A stretch of DNA of 64,000 nt from Flavobacteriia bacterium. GTDB lineage: Bacteria > Bacteroidota > Bacteroidia > Flavobacteriales_D > Crocinitomicaceae. The DNA is taken from assembly GCA_016183815.1 (NCBI GenBank), contig JACPDW010000008.1, positions 62,001 to 126,000 on the forward strand, in the 5' to 3' direction. The position numbers and the translations under genes were made by a program. Under the pieces are notes generated by a model, which searched no databases, was not told the DNA's origin, and worked only from the letters and a program-made list of their open reading frames with translations. This document shows positions 60,834 through 64,000 of this stretch, one piece after another (the stretch's first letter is position 1; each line of letters begins with the position of its first letter).

Positions 60834-61328
60834 TTATACTAAATAAGCCGTAAATTCTTCTTTTTCACATTTGATTTCTACATGATTTTTTAGTGTTGTA
60901 GATAAACTTAAACCAACAAAATCACAATGAATAGGATATCTTCTATAAGACCTCTCTACTAAAGCAACGGTTTTGATGGCACGAGGGTTAAACTCAAGTA
61001 ACTTCATCAAAGCGTATTGCATCGTTTTACCAGAGTTTATTACATCATCAAGCAAAACAACTGTTTCATTTTCAAATGATTTTCCTTCGATTGACAATAA
61101 AATCTCCTCTGACAATGGAAGATCTTTGTTTATATATATTTCAAAAACTACGGTTTCAATATTAAAAAAATCATGGAGAAGTGTGCCTATTTTTTTGGCT
61201 AATATCAATCCATTGCCACAAATTCCACCAAGAAAAATACTTTTATTTTCAAAAGCAAATTCTTTTATTTCATAAGCAATACGCGTAGTTTTCTGATCGA
61301 TTTGAAGTGGGGATAAAATAATTTGCAT
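60834..61328 (-). CDS. PyrR-like phosphoribosyltransferase
   Basis: 164 residues of the type I PRT fold with PRPP loop VVLLDDVINSGKTMQYAL and IFLGGICGNGLILAKKIG. It resembles PyrR/uracil phosphoribosyltransferase proteins; whether it regulates pyrimidine genes or simply salvages a base cannot be said. Confidence 0.8.
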   Translation of the reverse strand: MQIILSPLQIDQKTTRIAYEIKEFAFENKSIFLGGICGNGLILAKKIGTLLHDFFNIETVVFEIYINKDLPLSEEILLSIEGKSFENETVVLLDDVINSGKTMQYALMKLLEFNPRAIKTVALVERSYRRYPIHCDFVGLSLSTTLKNHVEIKCEKEEFTAYLV

Positions 61329-61339
61329 TATAATTGAAT

Positions 61340-61987
61340 TTAGATTTTATTAATGTGTGATTTTAAAGAACTAGCTAGTTTCAAATACGGAAACATAAAA
61401 TATAATATCATCAAACGAAAAGCCATGGCTATAATAATTCCAAAAATTGAAAACTTATTATTGATTGATGGAGCATAAAAAATATAAAAAACATTGTATA
61501 AAAGAACTAAAGTAAATAAAAAATAAATAAAAAAACCAGCATAAACTGCCCATATTTTTGATTTTGAAGAGAAAAAAGCAAAACAATAAAAACTAAAGGA
61601 CAGCATTAAATCAAACATTTCATCAAAAGTAAATACCTGTTTGTTTAAATATCTAATTATCACACTTAAAAGTGATAAAGTTGCAATAATATTAAAAATG
61701 TATTTAATATTTCTGATTTTATTTATTGGATGATTGATATTATTTTCACAATGAAACCCATTTACAATTATATCTATTCCAGTAGGTTTTTCATTAAATT
61801 TCAGCTCAATTTCACCTAGCTTTTCAGATATAAACTTAACTCCTTTTCTTAACTTAGTTAAGTTGTCTATTAGTATAAGTTTATCTCCATTAAAAGTAAG
61901 TTCAATATTGTAATATCCTCTTTCCCATGATAAAACTAAAAAATTATCTTCAATATTTGGAAGTGGATATTTTTTTTTGTAGTACAT
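61340..61987 (-). CDS. Membrane protein of unknown function
   Basis: 215 residues: a beta-rich soluble N-terminal half (~1-85) and four membrane helices in the second half. Its start overlaps the stop of the upstream gene, so they are co-transcribed. Confidence 0.65.
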   Translation of the reverse strand: MYYKKKYPLPNIEDNFLVLSWERGYYNIELTFNGDKLILIDNLTKLRKGVKFISEKLGEIELKFNEKPTGIDIIVNGFHCENNINHPINKIRNIKYIFNIIATLSLLSVIIRYLNKQVFTFDEMFDLMLSFSFYCFAFFSSKSKIWAVYAGFFIYFLFTLVLLYNVFYIFYAPSINNKFSIFGIIIAMAFRLMILYFMFPYLKLASSLKSHINKI

Positions 61988-62508
61988 TAAATGTATTCTT
62001 GAAATTCTTTTTTAAGAAACTCAATGGTTATTTCGGAAGGAAGTTGACCTACTTCATTACATATTTCAAAAATCTTACTACTCAAATCAGTTGAAGTTGC
62101 AATAGTCCCCATTTGATTACCAGCAATATTGATGATTTTTATTGTTTCTTCTTTAGATTTTTTCACCATCTCCCAACTTTGAATAGATACAAATAATTGT
62201 TGAGCAACATTATGTTCAAACTCTTCACGAATGGCTTTAAGTAGCTCACTTTGCATCATTTTTGCTGGATAAGCAGGATTATGTAAACGCATTACAAGTG
62301 AATTGGGATGTATTCGTTCTAGAAACAATACTAATCGTTGATATGACTCTAACCTATTGGGTAAAAAGAATTTCTGTCTTTCTTTTTTTAAATCAAACTG
62401 CAACATTTTTTTTTCTTTATCTTCTTGTTTTTTTAAAAAAATATAAGTGGTTAAAAACACACCGAGTGACGGAAAGATAATTAATGAGATATAAAGAAGG
62501 ATTTCCAT
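61987..62508 (-). CDS. N-anchored DUF-type protein
   Basis: Start taken at the Met at 62508 (MEILLYISLIIFPSLGVFLTTYIFL), seven codons inside the longest frame. One N-terminal membrane helix, a charged segment and a helical cytoplasmic domain (FLPNRLESYQRLVLFLERIHPNSLVMR). A common flavobacterial protein family of unknown function. Confidence 0.7.
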   Translation of the reverse strand: MEILLYISLIIFPSLGVFLTTYIFLKKQEDKEKKMLQFDLKKERQKFFLPNRLESYQRLVLFLERIHPNSLVMRLHNPAYPAKMMQSELLKAIREEFEHNVAQQLFVSIQSWEMVKKSKEETIKIINIAGNQMGTIATSTDLSSKIFEICNEVGQLPSEITIEFLKKEFQEYI

Positions 62509-62529
62509 ATGGTATTTTACAAAGTACAA

Positions 62530-63046
62530 ATGTATTAATATTTATTCTTTATCCAAAATTGAATTCATTGACTTCTCTGAACATGTGTTTTGGAACATTT
62601 TTAAATAAGTTATTGTTTCAAATTCACATTAAGTTAAATAATAGGCTTACCAACATTAGTCGCAATCCATACCTCATGCTTATATACTAATTTTTACTTT
62701 TCTTTTTATCAGCAGAGCTGATGAGATCGCTTCGCTAAGTTCCGCAAAAGAAAAGTAACAAAAGAAAACTCGGCACTTATTGTTAGTAAATGCACTCCAC
62801 AAAAGTAACAAAAGAAAACTCGGCACTTATTGTTAGTAAATGCACTCCACTCGGCTATTTGCGACCGATTCGGTGATTCCGTCATCTCTGACGGACTTCC
62901 TCTCGGTTCCAGCAATAGCCATCGCTTCGCTTTTTACTAACAATTAGGTGCCATTGATTATCGTTAAACCTGTAATTTTCAACTAATAATTTATATTGCA
63001 CTCTATCTTGTTGTCCCATTTAAATAATTAACATCAAAAATAAGTT
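62530..63046. repeat. GC-richer intergenic repeat element
   Basis: No gene is seen in these 517 bp. The segment ~62700-62955 is clearly richer in GC than its surroundings and full of palindromes (ATCAGC-AGA-GCTGAT near 62710). GGCACTTATTGTTAGTAAA is inverted near 62934-62953 as TTTACTAACAATTAGGTGCC, so the segment looks like a dispersed palindromic repeat element. Confidence 0.55.
62751..62850. repeat. Exact 50-bp tandem duplication
   Basis: Positions 62751-62800 and 62801-62850 are identical (start AAAAGTAACAAAAGAAAACT, end TGCACTCCAC). Exact identity implies a recent duplication, or an assembly artefact. Confidence 0.9.
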
Positions 63047-63994
63047 TTACAATTTAATACTTATTTGAACTGGCAAATGATCCGAATAACCTCCTAAATA
63101 TTTTATTCCAGTATAAGTTCTTTTTGGCTGCATACTTTCTTTATCATTTTCCATTAAAAAATCGGGAGAAACAATCTTTCCATTGCCAATTAATTTTGGT
63201 TTTGATTTTGAGATTAAATTATTAGAAACCATGATATGATCTAAAACTTCCCACTCCTTTTTGTAACAATGAGTACCTCCGTAATCGCCGCTTTTTTCAG
63301 AAATTTGTGGAGACAACCTTTGACTGATTAATTTTGGAGCATCATCTTTTGGTCCGTCATTTAAATCTCCCATAAAGATTATTCTCGACATTGGTGAAAC
63401 TCTTTGCACAGAATCAATAAAATCAAAAGCTTTGTTTGCTGCAGTAAGACGTTTACTGTTCGATTCTTCCTTACCCCCAATTCTACTCGGCCAATGGTTC
63501 ACTAAAACAAAAAAGGTATCCTTTTTGACTAAAAATTTTGCCCACAAAATATCTCTACTACTTGCTTTTTGTTTTTGAGGTAAAATAAAACGAAGATACC
63601 CAGATTCAAAATATTTAAATACATCAGTATGATAAATTAAACCTACATCTATGCCACGTTCATCTTCGGATTCATAGTGTACAATGCCGTATTTTTTTCT
63701 ATTATTTGAATTTTGAAGTAACAATTCTAATACTTTTTTATTTTCAATTTCACAAAAACCAACTAATGCAGGAAAATCAAAATAATCTAATACCTGATTG
63801 ATGTGAGAGATTTTTTCAAACATTTTTTGTGAATTCCACCCTTTTTTGTAAGAAGGTAAAAATTCATTGTCATTTTTTTTTGGATCATCAATCGTATCAA
63901 ATAAATTCTCTACATTATAAAAAATCACCTCAACTTTTTGAGTAAAACTAAAATTGTGTAGAAAAAAAAGTAAGCTTATAAATAAAAATCGCAT
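63047..63994 (-). CDS. Secreted endonuclease/exonuclease/phosphatase-family protein
   Basis: 315 residues with an N-terminal signal peptide (MRFLFISLLFFLHNFSFTQ). EEP-fold catalytic motifs: FYNVENLFDT, VGFCEIEN, VNHWPSR, FMGDLNDGPKDD and GYSDHLPV. A metal-dependent phosphodiesterase or nuclease, probably periplasmic or extracellular; substrate unknown. Confidence 0.9.
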   Translation of the reverse strand: MRFLFISLLFFLHNFSFTQKVEVIFYNVENLFDTIDDPKKNDNEFLPSYKKGWNSQKMFEKISHINQVLDYFDFPALVGFCEIENKKVLELLLQNSNNRKKYGIVHYESEDERGIDVGLIYHTDVFKYFESGYLRFILPQKQKASSRDILWAKFLVKKDTFFVLVNHWPSRIGGKEESNSKRLTAANKAFDFIDSVQRVSPMSRIIFMGDLNDGPKDDAPKLISQRLSPQISEKSGDYGGTHCYKKEWEVLDHIMVSNNLISKSKPKLIGNGKIVSPDFLMENDKESMQPKRTYTGIKYLGGYSDHLPVQISIKL

Positions 63995-64000
63995 TTAGAA

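Noticed and set aside
62709-62915. 68-codon minus-strand ORF
   Set aside because: It lies wholly in the GC-rich repeat element and the exact tandem duplication, so it is a by-product of the repeat.

Overview
The window is AT-rich DNA (roughly 30% GC by eye) from a member of the Bacteroidota, most likely order Flavobacteriales. The support is a giant adhesin-like protein with a CHU_C/type B sorting domain, two other proteins with type A type IX secretion (T9SS) C-terminal tails, Bacteroidetes-type promoters (TTTG-N19-TAnnTTTG), an IntDOT-like integrase and typical flavobacterial housekeeping neighbourhoods. I cannot name the genus.

Layout. 1-9.2 kb: the 3' part of a very large secreted repeat protein, then about 2.3 kb of mobile-element debris (a 233-bp MITE-like element, a frameshifted PIN toxin with its small partner, an ISAon1/ISL3-like transposase remnant), then a secreted BNR-type protein. 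9.6-19.6 kb: a complete eight-gene operon for reductive pyrimidine catabolism. An NCS1 permease takes up the base, an FCY1-like cytosine deaminase makes uracil, PreT/PreA reduce it, dihydropyrimidinase and beta-ureidopropionase open and hydrolyse it to beta-alanine, and an aminotransferase plus an acylating semialdehyde dehydrogenase send it to acetyl-CoA. A consensus promoter and a paired palindromic operator precede it. 19.9-35.1 kb: housekeeping genes (lolD, ribBA, cdsA, ftsH, rsfS, birA, pyrE, Nudix, creD, pirin, Crp/Fnr, a gingipain-like C25 protease, hemN, two SRPBCC proteins). 56.3-64 kb: tRNA-Arg, tRNA-Pro, a DUF3127 protein, flavin reductase, a membrane glycosyltransferase-like protein, murQ, a PyrR-like phosphoribosyltransferase, two membrane proteins and a secreted endonuclease/phosphatase.

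Between 35,968 and 56,267 lies a 20.3-kb provirus integrated in the 3' end of tRNA-Arg(TCT). It has an IntDOT-like tyrosine recombinase, a repressor with a symmetric divergent switch, an SF3 primase-helicase with a TOPRIM-like N-terminus, an LPD1-type zincin-like protein, a Fic protein, RelE-like and PIN-like toxin-antitoxin pairs, a candidate pseudoknotted RNA and an iteron-like region. Its late operon lacks any recognisable terminase, portal or tail gene. Instead it has a small FtsK/HerA-type packaging ATPase, a 271-residue protein of the size and beta-rich character of a PM2-type double-jelly-roll capsid protein, a dozen tiny single-span membrane proteins, two lysine-rich peptides, a membrane-anchored annexin-like protein, and GH73, M23, YiiX/C92-like and peptidoglycan-binding proteins. 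I read it as a temperate, tailless, probably internal-membrane virus of Flavobacteria. This is the most interesting system in the window. The capsid assignment is an inference from size, context and gene order.
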